A stretch of DNA of 64,000 nt. It comes from Bursaphelenchus xylophilus (taxonomy: Eukaryota; Nematoda; Chromadorea; Rhabditida; Aphelenchoididae). Within the stretch, counting starts at the first letter, position 1; every line of letters begins with the position of its first letter. Shown piece after piece: positions 44,955 through 55,590 of the stretch. The stretch covers positions 12,085,501-12,149,500 of the forward strand of contig CAJFCV020000005.1 in the NCBI GenBank assembly GCA_904066235.2. The letters run 5' to 3'. Below the pieces are notes generated by a model. That model did no database searches. It saw only the letters and a program-made list of their open reading frames with translations, and was not told the DNA's origin. A program made the translations under genes and the position numbers.

Positions 44955-45390
44955 CAGAGATTGCCACAGTCAAAATTTCGGCTCCGGCTCCGGCTTTTAG
45001 CTCCCAGAGCCGAAGCCAAATTTGCAGCTCCGGCTCCCGGCTCCCATGAAAATTTCAAAAAGGTCTCCGGCTACGAATCCCGGCTCCCGTGCAAAAAAAA
45101 TCTTAAAAATGTTTTTTCAAAAAAAAGTTATTAGTGCCAGAGATCATATACCCAACGTTTTTGCAGCCAATTCGTATGTAAAACATCCTTCCCAGTATTT
45201 TTAAAGCAAGTGGTTTAACAAAATGACAAAATTTTTACTTTTCTGAACGCTGAGAAGCCTGGCTCCGACTTTGGGCTCGGGAGCCGGAGCCGCACCCAAA
45301 ATTTCCGGCTCCGGCTCTGGCTCCCGGCTCGGAGCCGGAGCCGCTCAGAGCCGGAGCCAAGAGCCGGCACCGGAGCCGTGGCAATCTCTG
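44955..45390. mobile_element. H element copy 2, hAT type
   Basis: CAGAGATTGCCACAG to CCGTGGCAATCTCTG; flanking octamers GTCCTGAT and GCCCTGAT differ at one base. Interior is the inverse orientation of H1 with the same GGCTCCGGCTCC blocks. Confidence 0.9.
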
Positions 45391-45433
45391 GCCCTGATGC
45401 GACAGAGTGCTCGTCATTTTCCCGACCGACTGA
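45391..45433. mobile_element. K fragment (right end) beside H2
   Basis: GATGCGACAGAGTGCTCGTC then ATTTTCCCGACCGACTGA and TA: the right third of a subfamily 1 K element. Confidence 0.75.
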
Positions 45434-45677
45434 TAAAGATAAATACTCTTTATTATGCTTTGCCAGGCATTTTGCCATTGATTTATTTTTTGATTCTTTT
45501 TATCTCAATCTTTGAATGTCCTTTTAACCTTAAAAAATTTCTAATTTTCACCTTCTTTCACTTCCTTAGCCTTTAATACTCTCAAATCATACGTCAAGGT
45601 TTATTCTAAAGCCTCACCCGCAATTGTTATCACTAAAAATTTCAATTTCTTACAAAATCAGCAGAATTCGGCGTTTA
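45434..45677. other. Short spacer
   Basis: Nothing recognised. Confidence 0.35.
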
Positions 45678-45811
45678 TCAGTTCTGATTTGTTTCCGAGG
45701 CCTGAATTGCCCTCTGATGCTTCAGTCTCTTGACCTCCGGTCGAGCGATTCCCTCAAATGGGGTGACCAGATTGGGGTATTTTCGACGCGTGAGGAATGG
45801 AGGAAGCGAGA
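45678..45811 (-). CDS. Possible C-terminal exon, minus strand
   Basis: After an acceptor (ACCTCAATTACAG) a phase 1 exon reads 44 codons, including FLTRRKYPNLVTPFEGIARP and VKRLKHQRAIQ, to a stop. The reading is coding-like and basic. It could follow the decayed coding block at 46740-47068, which has a phase 1 donor candidate at GCCG|GTGTTT; the gap would be an intron holding K14, K15 and K16. Family not recognised. Confidence 0.35.
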
Positions 45812-45922
45812 CTGTAATTGAGGTTAGAAGAACAGAGGCGGAAGGACAATTAGGAAGGGGTTCTTTGATCAGAGGTTTATTTGTTGAAAAGGTTGGATGA
45901 TTACTTGCGAATTTTATTAGTA

Positions 45923-46072
45923 TCAGTCTGTCGGGAAAATAGTGAGTACAATGTTGCCAATCGCGTCGCCGAAGTGAAAAAAATTTGACTTTGGCGCGGC
46001 ATAATTCATTTTCTCAGCGGCGATACGGTTTTCGTTGCGACGGACCACCACACTATTTTTCCGACCGATTGA
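45923..46072. mobile_element. K MITE copy 14
   Basis: TCAGTCTGTCGGGAAAATAG to TTTTTCCGACCGATTGA, TA on the left; subfamily 1. Head-to-tail with copy 15. Confidence 0.84.
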
Positions 46073-46082
46073 TGTTTTTCTA

Positions 46083-46237
46083 TCAGTCTGTCGGAAAAAT
46101 AACGGCAGATCGTCGCATCAAAATGTCTCGCCTCGCCGCTGTCGCGCACCAAATCTCATGCCGCAGCTTGCAGTCGCAAAGCGATGATGGGCGATTCCGA
46201 AGGGCGACGATCCGCCGTTATTTTCCCGACAAACTGA
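46083..46237. mobile_element. K MITE copy 15, subfamily 2
   Basis: TCAGTCTGTCGGAAAAATAA to TTATTTTCCCGACAAACTGA, flanked by TA. Confidence 0.85.
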
Positions 46238-46344
46238 TAAAGTGCATGGACTTTTTTCCTTTTTTCGCACATTGCATTTTGAACTTTTTCCCACGCTTGT
46301 CGCCAGCGATTTCTTTGGGGTTTTTTGTCCGTCAGGGGGAATAT

Positions 46345-46486
46345 GAAATTGTCGTGAAAAAATGGATAAAATATAGCATCGAAAATTCGCCGCCGAGATA
46401 ATTAATTGTGCCGCGGCACACTCAAGTTGCTCTTTACTTCAGCGACGCGTCAGCAACATTGTGCTCACTAATTTTCCGACAGATCA
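46345..46486. mobile_element. K MITE copy 16, left end lost
   Basis: Subfamily 1 interior (GCATCGAAAATTCGCCGCCG) and right end ATTTTCCGACAGATCA. Confidence 0.68.
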
Positions 46487-46739
46487 TTGCAAGACTAGTG
46501 CTCCAGGAGCAAATCTCAGATTTTTTTTTCAAATTTTGTGAAAGCAATCCATATTGGTCATAGATTTACTTCGGTAACCTCTCCTTTTTATGCATTTTGA
46601 TAGCTTTCAACCCCGTTTCGCCCAATACACCATCCAATTATGCAACAATTTTAAAGCTTTTCCAAATCCAACCTTTTTTCCAACTCATCCCGAAAATCGA
46701 CCTTGATTGCGAGTCGCGGACTACTCTCTTCGAATCCAG

Positions 46740-47068
46740 TCGAAAACGTTTTTTTCCCCCATTTTCTAAAGTCGAAAAAACACCGGCAATCTTCTCGCTG
46801 TTGACGAGGTCATCCCGAAACCAGTTGTGCGCGCCCGGGGGGTCGTCGCCGCAGGCCGTCCACCCACTGACCCATATATTGCGCAAAAAGCGGCGCATTA
46901 TCCGGTCGGCTCTTGCGCATCTGCGCGAATCTGCCCCGCTTTTTTTGGGGATCCCGTTTTGGGCGCGGGGTTGGCGGCGGGACTCTTCCCGGAGGGGGGC
47001 GAAACGGGGTCGGCGAACACAAATTGCTCCGTGTTCTTCTTCCCGTTGATGAAGATGGCGTTGGGCAT
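46740..47068 (-). pseudogene. Decayed coding block, minus strand, three frames
   Basis: Starting at ATG 47068 the frame reads MPNAIFINGKKNTEQFVFAD and SPPSGKSPAANPAP, then coding-like sense moves to other frames (APLFAQYMGQWVDGL, then GAHNWFRDDLVNSEKIA). It is GC-rich like the real exons here. Two frameshifts near runs of A and C would restore one frame, so it is a pseudogene or carries sequence errors. Family not recognised. Confidence 0.4.
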
Positions 47069-47210
47069 TTAGCCGGTGGTTTTTGGAATTGCGGTAGGTT
47101 GGAGTTGGGATGATGAGGACTGGGGGATATTAGTCAATTTTTTGAGGCGACAGCGCTCAATTTTTTTTGGCAGACTGATGCAAGGACATATAGCGAGCCT
47201 ACTAGTAGTC

Positions 47211-47549
47211 CGAGATTGCCACGGCTAAAACTACGGCCCCGGCCCTTAGCTCCCAGAGTCGGAGCCACGGCCAAAATTTCGGCTCCAGCTCCCGTGCGAA
47301 ATTTAAAAAGGTCTCCGGCTCCAGCGCAAATTTTTTTTTAAAAAATATCTTTCCCAAAATAAAAGTTATTAGTGCCAGGGATGGCACACCCAACCTTTTT
47401 GAGCCAAATTGTAACTACGCAACATAAAGAGTACTTTTCAAGCAATTGGTCACGAAATTTTTACTTTTCTGAACGCTTAGAAGCCTGGTTCCGACTTTGG
47501 GCTCGGCAGGCGGAGCCGAGAGCCGGCTCCGGAGTCGTGGCAATCTCTG
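47211..47549. mobile_element. H element copy 3
   Basis: CGAGATTGCCACGG to TCGTGGCAATCTCTG; the interior is like H1. No clear 8-bp duplication. The flanks ACTAGTAGTC and GTCGCTGGAG indicate insertion in an E element. A small K remnant (GCAGACTGATG) lies at 47170-47180. Confidence 0.8.
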
Positions 47550-48232
47550 TTCGTCAAGTCGCTGGAGTTTTCGCAAAATGCACTGTGAGAAAACAGAAGT
47601 TTATTGCACTGTGCATTTTTTGGTATGCAGCAAAGATGTTTTTTTAAGGCCATTTTTGCTTCTTTGTCGATTGAAACATCCTCACAACACTTGTAAGAAG
47701 GCCACGTCAAAACTTTCTTACAAGTTTCTGTAGGCTCCATTCCTCGCCGAGCCAATCCCCTGAATTCGCTCCAAATATCCGTAAATATTCGATCAGAGAG
47801 CCTCACTTCATAAATATTCGAATACCTACGCAGAATGCGGCATACGATAGGCCCTGCGGCGGTTCGGAACCAGAAATCGAATTAAATTGCGAGTGCCGGA
47901 ATTTGCGTATTTTCCACGAACCGCATTAATATTTAAAGGCCACGAATACTCCAGAAATGCAAATTTCCCAACCCGTACAACACTTATTATTCGGAATGCA
48001 AAGGCGGTTGGAGCGCCCTAATGCGCCTCGAAATATGCGCATTCTAACGAGAGTTGTGGAAATATTATTTTTCCTTTCGAATTTTTCGTCTGTTTTTTCG
48101 AATTCCTGTGAAGGCCCAAACAGAATTCCGGCCGCGATGGTTTGGCGGTACTGTAGGGGAATTGGAAGGAAATTTATACCGCAAAATTGGCGGAAATTTG
48201 AGTGTTAATTGAGAGTGAAGGTACTCCAAGTG
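47550..48232. other. Intergenic; E fragment then unique sequence
   Basis: 47560-47640 carries CACTGTGAG and GCACTGTGCA. No supported gene afterwards. Confidence 0.35.
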
Positions 48233-48345
48233 CCGGAAATGCTAACCAGGTACAGCTGGAGTGAGCGCCAGCGCGTCAAAGGAGGGAACGGCCGAAACTT
48301 CGAGGTCTTCGAGCGTTTTGGTGTTGAGTTCGCCTGCTTAGATTT
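48233..48345 (+). pseudogene. Fragment resembling the last exon of the IRF2BP gene
   Basis: GGAAATGC, GCGTCAAAGGAGGGAAC, CCGAAACTTCGAGGTCTTC and GTTGAGTTCGCC match 63134-63230 of the IRF2BP last exon in order, with scattered substitutions. It covers the Ser/Gly-rich C-terminal part only. No splice sites frame it; a captured or duplicated fragment 15 kb from the source. Confidence 0.7.
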
Positions 48346-51107
48346 TTCTAGATTTCGCACGCACGGCAGGCAATACCTCAAAAGGTTTAGCTCGTACTTT
48401 GCAGGCGACGCCGAGATATTCAGCGATCTTGGCGTCCGAGAGAGTACGCGGAATTTGGAGGGCCGTCAGAAGAGAGAAAAACACTTTTTGGCAATAACTA
48501 TGTCACTTTCGAAAAAACTAATTTCTTGCCCACTTTCCATCTGAAAATCTCTGTCGTTTCTGCAAAGCGCGCCAGGGGTCTTGCATATGCTTCAGTAGAA
48601 AAAAATAATCCAAATTTGTCCCAAGTCTCATTAAAATCTAAGCGTCGCACCTGGAGCGCACCCCTTTTTATTGGTTGGATATAAAGTTATGACCATTTTC
48701 TTGCACAATTTTGAAATCGATTATTTTCAAGCTCAGATCCCTTTTCATTTCAACATAGATTAATAGAGGGCTTATCGGAGCTTCATCTGGGGTATATTGC
48801 TACGCCTTACGGCATAGCCGAGGTTTTCTATTGTTAAAAACTCGGAAGTGCCCCGAAAATTATCGGAAAACTATGGTCGCAACTTTTTACCCAATAGTCA
48901 GAAAGCCGTAATCCTCATCTTATGTGTTCCCCACATTTGCTTGCTGGATTTCGAAAAGTGGTCCTGCAAACCGGTTATTGACGTTTCTGGGTTCGCGATT
49001 TTTCAATATGTGAAATTCGCTGAGAAGATGTCTGTTTTTAATGTAAAAATCTGTTAAGACGACCGAAATCGGTGGCGTTAGAGGAGTTGGCGTTTCATAA
49101 GCGTTTTAAAACGATTATCCGTCCTTTTCCTACTGTACTTTTGCCGGAGGTCCGTTTTGGTATTTCTTCGCTGGAGGCTGTGTTTTACAGTGCTTTTTAA
49201 TAAATTTAAAGCCTCGGGCACGAAACGGCATTTGCTCAGGCCCGGCCCGATTGCCACCTCTAGTGCTGACACACTTTCACGGGCGTTCTTTCCTTCACGC
49301 CCGTCGTGGCAACTCCCCGTTTTTGCACTAGCGACATGCACATTCGCGCGAGCTCACTCCAATTTTCTCTCGCGACACCCGCGCCAAATGTGTCAGGACT
49401 TTATGGCGCGACTAGTAGTATAATACTAATTTTTACAACTCCTAGGCACTCATAAATTCACAAATCTCTTGAATTCATCGTTCGCTTTCAAAGTTATGGC
49501 AGCAATGTCTGATTAACCTTATGGTAGCTGTTCAAGCCACTTATAATACATCCGGAAACTTAATTTGCAACATCTAACTGCCAAATCTATCGTTAAAATT
49601 TCCTGTTGTAAGCGAATGTTTACTGAGTTCCAAGCATTCCCGAAGAAGGTTCTTCTATGCTTGCAAAATGGTTGCCCGCAAGTGTGGGCCCCCAAACCAG
49701 TCCGGCCTGTCCCAGACTTGACCTTAAGCACCGTTCCCTCCGTCTAACTTGTCAATTAATTTCGACTTGAATTATTTTGGTAAATTTGACCTCTTTTCGA
49801 ATGAATTTTTCGCTCCCTTCGTAAAAACTTTTTTTTTCCTCCTCTTTACGAGTTTGAAACGTGCGCTTTAAAAAAAAAAGTTGTCTGGGCCAGGTTCGAA
49901 AAGGGTTCTGGTTTTTCCGGTTGTCCTTGATTTTTGTACTTGCCATTACTTTACATTCGGTATATGGCGCCTTTTTTACAAGCTGGCGTCTCGTTTTTTA
50001 GTAATCATTTTAGGGGTAGACCGTCTTTCTGCAGGGGAATGGAGCTTCGAAATGACGAAATCATTTTTTTGTGATTTCTTGTCGGGTTCAAGAAACTTAC
50101 CGATTTGGCCTTAGAGGCCAAATGATTAACAATTCTTAAGGATTTTACCTTATGCTTTTCGCCGGCAACAACTTACAAAAGTTTAGCGTTTTTTCAACTT
50201 TTTTTTGCCTAGGAATCTCGGATGTTTTTGCGAAGCGCGAGCTAGAAATCATACAGGGCTTGGCTAAAATAACTCTAAATTTGATTGTCGAAGCATTACT
50301 CTCTATAGAGGGTATGATGCTTCGAGCTCTACGGCCAAAATAGACATAACACTTTTTTTACAAAATTCGCAAAAAAACATCATTTCCTTTTGCCAACCGA
50401 GTTAAAAATCTTGGTCGCAAAGCGCGAGCTAAAAACTTTAGGAGTGTCAGATCCAGAGAATCAGAGAAAGGAAAGGAAGTGATTCTACTGCGATCCCGAA
50501 ATAATTTACATTTTGTATTTATTTATTTATGAATCTGACTTGTCCCAGTGACAAGTCTTCCCCTTTCTGGATTTCCCCGCCATTTCAAATCGTCCAGAAT
50601 AAGGATGCCTAGAAAGGGGAATATTGTCATCATTATTATTCAGTTAGTTTTTTGTATCTTTTTGAAGTGTGTCGTGTGAATTTGTTGTTGAAGATAAAGG
50701 AATTTGGTCTGTAAAAACTTGGAGTACTCTCGTCAAAAGGTTGTAGCCATAAGGCTTCCTCATCACTTCGTGATTATCTGACAGTTTCGTTGTTAGACGT
50801 GGACCGGGATCTCTCAACCGGGTTACTACGTCATCCCCGACTATTCAGTCGGCCTCTGCATCAATCTCCCGGCCTAAGAGAATCATCTTCACTCCGAGAA
50901 CTACCTCGGCGACGCCGCAGTACACTCAAGGCAGTCGTCGGGGTAAGTGTTTTGGAGTTTGTTTCCGTCCGCCTTTAGGTTAATCCGAGTCTGATCAGCT
51001 CGGCAGCTTGGAAGCGGACAAGGAGTCTGAAAAAATTATTTAAAATTTACAGCGAGGTCCGTTAAATTCTGTATGTCGCACTTCGTTTCCAACATTTTCC
51101 TCTAATA
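48346..51107. other. Repeat-rich, no supported gene
   Basis: Contains GCCGAGATATTCAGCGATCT (48413), repeated in similar form at 56170; several copies of AAGCGCGAGCTA-type sequence; a G right end (GGCCCGATTGCCACCTCTA, 49239-49262); a lone F unit at 49672; a hairpin GACTTGTC-CCAGT-GACAAGTC at 50537. 50790-50940 is GC-rich, open in more than one frame and ends in GGGGTAAGT, a possible orphan exon. Confidence 0.4.
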
Positions 51108-51262
51108 TCAGTCTGTCGGGAAAATAATAGGCACAATGTCACTGCGCCGACCGTGTTGCTGAAATGAAAAGCAATTTGAGTTTGTCGCGACACAATTAAT
51201 TTTCCCTGTGGCGATACGATCTTTGATGCAACAGAGTGTTCATTATTTTCCCGACGGGCTGA
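51108..51262. mobile_element. K MITE copy 17
   Basis: TCAGTCTGTCGGGAAAATAA to ATTTTCCCGACGGGCTGA flanked by TA; subfamily 1. Confidence 0.85.
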
Positions 51263-51860
51263 TATTAATAGCATCAGTTTCTTTGATAAGTTGTTTTATT
51301 AACTTATTGGGCTTTATCATCCATCATTTCTTTCGTTTTTTATATCAAGCAGCGTGTTTGTTAACCGGCTTCCAAGTTGCTCAGTTCACAATTATCAATT
51401 TTAATTTGCAGTTCAAAGTCTGTCCAGCAAATTCCAGCCCGATAACGAGCTTCGCGGGGATTATGGTCGACATTGTTGCTTGCGAAACCCCTCTATAACA
51501 TAAGCACCCTTTCTTCGGAATTGTATGATACGCTCCCGATGGACCTGCAAGGGATTACGGTTCATACCACGCACAACGCAGCTGTTGTATTCTCGGAAAA
51601 GAGCGCTAAAGACAAACAAGCCAAATCCTGCTCTTTTAGGGAATTTGCGGCGATTAAGAAACTGTATTCAAATTTTTCAAGCCGATTTTCTGTACAATTT
51701 TTCATAAATATAATGGCCGTTAATATCAAGCCCACATTTTTTGCAATACGGGATTATGCCGGATTTCGGTTACGTCCAAATCGTATTTTGCGCACTTTCA
51801 AACAAAATACAGGGTCTACTGTAAAAGCTAAATCTTCAAGGGGGCGGTCTTGTGTTTGTG
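51263..51860. other. Intergenic, no supported gene
   Basis: A plus frame of 135 codons at 51473-51880 ends inside a K element and has no family signature; it is not called. Confidence 0.35.
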
Positions 51861-52007
51861 TCGGCTTGTCGGGGAAATAATGGACGCACTGTTTGTGAAG
51901 TTGCGTTGCCGCTAAGAAAATGAATTGTGTCGCGACGAGATCAAGTTGGTTTTCATTTCGGCGACATGATCTGCGCTGCGACTATGCTTGTTTTCCTGAC
52001 AGGACGA
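51861..52007. mobile_element. K MITE copy 18
   Basis: TCGGCTTGTCGGGGAAATAA to TTTTCCTGACAGGACGA; subfamily 1, diverged. Confidence 0.8.
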
Positions 52008-52013
52008 TATTTA

Positions 52014-52093
52014 TCGGTTGTCGGGAAAATAATGCGGACTTGTCGCAGCAAAATATCTCGTATCGCCGCAATCGGGCGTCAAGTCCCTACTTA
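52014..52093. mobile_element. K MITE copy 19, subfamily 2, right half lost at D8
   Basis: TCGGTTGTCGGGAAAATAAT, interior GCAGCAAAATATCTCG; ends exactly at the TA before D8. Confidence 0.75.
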
Positions 52094-52352
52094 CAGTGAG
52101 GGGACCTGATCCGGTGGCAAAAAACATACCATTTTGTATCCGAGAAGTATCAGAAATGTCGCAAAATGCTTCCCTCTCCAAGTGAAAAAAACGTCGTTTT
52201 GAAGGGCACGCCCTTTTCCTAACAAAAAGAGCGGGTGCGCTTTTGAAATCGGAATTTTTTTTTACTTGGAAAGGGAAGCATTTTGCCACATTTTTGATAA
52301 TTCCCGGATGCAAAATGGTACGTTCTTTGCTATTGGATCAGGTCCCCTTGGG
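52094..52352. mobile_element. D MITE copy 8
   Basis: CAGTGAGGGGACCTGATCC at the left after TA; the right end fades at GATCAGGTCCCC. Confidence 0.8.
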
Positions 52353-53021
52353 TCATCTTGTAAGTCGTCTAGTGCGTTCAATCCTCTAGAATTGTGACTC
52401 AGAATCCTCAAATTCTTTTTATCTTCTCAACTCACTGGCCCACCGCATCCATATCTTTCTTTCTGCCGAAACTCGCTCGTTCGCTGTAACACTGCCCCAC
52501 CGGCAATTCTGGTTTCTCTCCCATACAACTACACTACGGCCGGCGAAGGCTGTTTTTGAACCACATGTTTTGATGAGCCTTATCAGACGAATAGTTAGAC
52601 GTGTGGAAAGGCCCAGCCCGACTCGCGGCTGGGTTGTTTTTCCTGCGCTGACTTGTGGGAGGTTTGTGGAGTAGAGCGGTTGACTTTTGAGCTGATAACG
52701 GCCGAGGAGCGCTCGTGGGGATACGTAGAAGGACATTGGGTCTTGCGGTATGCTTATTGTTAGGGAAGGCAGCCTTCTATGTAATAACCCGTGGATTTTT
52801 CTAAATTTACCGCGTCTATGTTAAATAGTCAAATAATTTCTCAAAAAATTGTTTTTTTTTAAGATATCACCAACTTTGTTTATGAGAGAGTATATTTAAT
52901 CAGGAGTGTTTTTTTTTCGCTATCTCTTTGCGAACTGAGTTCGCTAATGACCTGTTTGTAAGAAATTTGTATGACTTACATCAAACTGCTTGAAGCCATA
53001 GTGTATACGCTTCCTTTTCTA
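52353..53021. other. Intergenic; one unsupported minus frame
   Basis: A 105-codon minus frame (52736-52419, MSFYVSPRALLGRYQL) has a mitochondrial-targeting-like start and moderate GC, but no splice or family support. It may be a real small gene. Confidence 0.3.
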
Positions 53022-53167
53022 TCAATCTGTCTGGAAAATAATGAGTCCAATATTGCGATCGCGTCGCTGAAGTAAAAAACAATGTTTTTCCGCGACACAA
53101 TTGGTTTTCTCGGCGCCGAGGCGATTTTCGATGCGACAGAGTGCCCAATATTTTCCCGACAAACTGA
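53022..53167. mobile_element. K MITE copy 20
   Basis: TCAATCTGTCTGGAAAATAA to ATTTTCCCGACAAACTGA flanked by TA; subfamily 1. Confidence 0.83.
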
Positions 53168-53179
53168 TAACCTCCTCGG

Positions 53180-53352
53180 TTTTGAAGCCGGCAAATTTCG
53201 GACCAAAAGTAGATGTTTTTCAATGCCAGCTTTCCGTCGCCCTGCCCTCCCCATCCGCTGCATCCAATCCGTTGCGCAATCCACTTTTTCCGATCGCTCC
53301 GGAGGGTGGGGTGTTGCCATACAAGCGGAGTCGTCGTCTTCTTTTTTTTTGA
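53180..53352 (+). other. Coding-like orphan block
   Basis: One frame reads LKPANFGPKVDVFQCQLSVA, then PSPSAASNPLRNPLFPIAPE and a basic end (YKRSRRLLFF). Ser/Pro-rich plus basic text resembles the tail of a regulatory protein. No start, acceptor or neighbouring exon found; a K element abuts its 5' side. Probably a gene fragment. Confidence 0.3.
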
Positions 53353-53605
53353 AGTGCAATCGCTCCGTAAAAGGTCAGACACACGAACTTTTCGTTTTTT
53401 ATTTGATTCCGCGTGTCTTGAGAACCGTGAAAAAGGGTGGACTGGACTGGGGAAGGAGGAAGGACCAAGGGGTGAAAAAGTGTTGAGGTAGAAAAAAGGA
53501 GGAGCGGAGGACTAAGGAACTCAAACTGAGAGACTTTGTGAGCAAATGAGCTCCGCTACATTTATTTTTATTTCGGTTTCGATTTTTCGTCCAGAATTTA
53601 TGATA

Positions 53606-53704
53606 TCAGTCCGTCGGCAAAATAATGAACTCTTTGTCGCATTGAAAATCGCATCGCCGGGGAAAAATAAAGTAGAACCGGACCTTGTCAATATTTTCTT
53701 TTCC
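53606..53704. mobile_element. K MITE copy 21, right end lost
   Basis: TCAGTCCGTCGGCAAAATAA after TA; subfamily 1 interior, truncated. Confidence 0.7.
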
Positions 53705-53984
53705 ATAATATATATGTAGATTTGCGATTAAATATGAAGGCTTACCAGGCTATTAGAAAGATATTTGAATCATACTTCTTTGTATCAGCTTATCATCTTT
53801 CGTAGAATCATCTTTCTGGTTTTGCGATAACCCATCGGCAACGGTGTTCGTGACCGAGAGCGGAAAGAATTAACTAACTTTTCTGGACTGTTAAGAAATT
53901 AACGATATTGTGAGTCATACTCTGGTTGATAGATGGACGGCAAAATAAGACTAGCTTTTTTGAGGACCCAAAGGAAAGAGTGTG

Positions 53985-54136
53985 CCGGTCTGTCGGAAAA
54001 ATAGTGAGCGTTTTGCCGCATCGACAATCGAATTGTCGCCGAGAAAATGAATTGTATCGCGGTAAAATCCAATTGCTTTTCATTGCGACGCGTTTGTCAC
54101 AGCGACATTTCACTCAATATTTTCCCGACAGACTGA
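53985..54136. mobile_element. K MITE copy 22
   Basis: CCGGTCTGTCGGAAAAATAG to TTTTCCCGACAGACTGA; subfamily 1. Confidence 0.83.
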
Positions 54137-54154
54137 TGTTTTTCCGTTCGTAAA

Positions 54155-54294
54155 GTCGCTGGAGTGTTTTTTGGCGACATGCACTGTGCAAAAAATTAAT
54201 TTTTACTTTGCACTGTGCAATAAATCTTCTTCGGCTGTTGCTCGCACCCTGACATTTTTCGCACAGTTCGTGTCGCCGAAATCACTCCAGCGAC
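54155..54294. mobile_element. E MITE with intact ends
   Basis: Inverted ends GTCGCTGGAGTG and CACTCCAGCGAC. The interior has TGCACTGTGCA twice and a GCACAGT partner. This is the clearest complete E unit (140 bp); partial relatives occur at 8225-8330, 14533, 22037, 47560 and 56430. Confidence 0.75.
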
Positions 54295-54962
54295 TGTGCG
54301 AACCTACCAGTAAATAGTAAACACGCGATAGTCCAGCAAATTAGTCGGTAAACTTATCTGGAAAAAGAGAAAGTTTTGAAGTTCTTGTGTAATAACTGTT
54401 TCACGTTAAACTTTAGATTCCTGAAAATGGAGAACTCCAATTTTGATGAGTTTTGGCTTATACAAAGAATAAGGCTTTGTGAAAAACGTGCTAGATTTTT
54501 GGCTCGCGTTGAATTGCCCGCTGCTAAGAAAAGGCTAAAATTTATAGGGATTGCAGTGATGATAAAAAGTCGTTCTTTTATTTTCCCACAACTCGGTAAA
54601 CATTGCCGTATCGTTATTTTTAATCCATATTAAAACAAAAAATCCTGTTTTTCCAACTACTTTGTTATTACTTGTTCTTCCATCATCAAATCTCCAAATT
54701 TCTCCCAAAAACACAGTCGAACAAGTTGACTGTAAACCCAGTGTAAAATATATCAAAATGAAAATGCGTTGGATGTTTTTTTCTAATCTCGAGGGAAAGG
54801 TGGTGTTCCGGACGCCGTTCAAACCTGTAATTTGTTCGGCCTTCGGAGGCTCCGCCCACAAAGAAGGAGAGAAGAGTTTTCTCAATAATCTATCATTTTT
54901 ACAAGTGGTAAATAGCATTTGGGTAGTGGGAGGGCTGAAATTTCTTATTTTTATTTGAGTTT
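54295..54962. other. Intergenic, no supported gene
   Basis: Open frames on both strands at 54376-54975 lack splice or family support. Confidence 0.35.
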
Positions 54963-55290
54963 CAAGATTTGACAAAATGTCACAAAATTATTGGAATTTT
55001 TTGACACTTCGTTAAAGGACCAAACGGAGTTTTGTAGTGTCAAAAAAGATTTTTGGAGCTTTTTATGTTTTTTACGTTGTTTAGCGAGTTTTTTACATTG
55101 TTGTTCACGTTTGGACGAAATGTCACAGAATTATTGGACTTTTTTGACACTTCGTCAAAGTTTAAATAGAGTTTTGTAGGGTCAGAAAAGAGTTCGGAGC
55201 TGTTAAAATTTTTATACGTCATTTGCCGGACTTCCTTACGTCAGTTTTCGATATTTGGACGAAATGTCACAAAATTATTGGAAGTTTCCT
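54963..55290 (+). repeat. Imperfect tandem repeat, period about 145 bp, 2-3 units
   Basis: ATGTCACAAAATTATTGGA recurs at about 54978, 55119 and 55265, followed twice by TTTTTTGACACTTCGT and GAGTTTTGTAG. Confidence 0.7.
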
Positions 55291-55379
55291 TTTACCGTTT
55301 TTTTCCTCTTCCAATCTTTTTTCAACCCTCTAAAATTCACCTAGTCCTTTTTCAAGACCCCTTAAGGTCAGTCGCGTAA

Positions 55380-55590
55380 ACGTCTTCAGGTTCCGTTTCG
55401 ACCTCCTACGGGCTTCCGTGGAAGCCGGCTACCTTGATCCGTGGCGCTAACTCGTGCCGCCCTTCACCAGCCATCTGAAGACTCCACCTTTTCCCCAATA
55501 TAACAACTTCGTTGCGAAGGTTGTCTTTCCTTTTTGCTTCTTTTCTCGACCGGGGTCATCCGCCTTTCGCGTAAACCGAAGGGCGGAGGG
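55380..55590. ncRNA. Candidate structured RNA, family unknown
   Basis: GC-rich island in AT-rich DNA. GTCTTCAG near 55381 can pair with CTGAAGAC near 55484, enclosing GGCTTCCGTGGAAGCC, a perfect hairpin. Two more hairpins follow (ACAACTTCG-TTG-CGAAGGTTGT and CCGCCTTTCGCGTAAACCG with AAGGGCGG). No long frame, no known RNA family recognised. Strand uncertain. It could also be a small foldback. Confidence 0.3.

Noticed and set aside
52419..52736. 105-codon minus-strand frame as a gene
   Set aside because: Plausible N-terminus but no family, acceptor or poly(A) evidence; mentioned only in the region entry.
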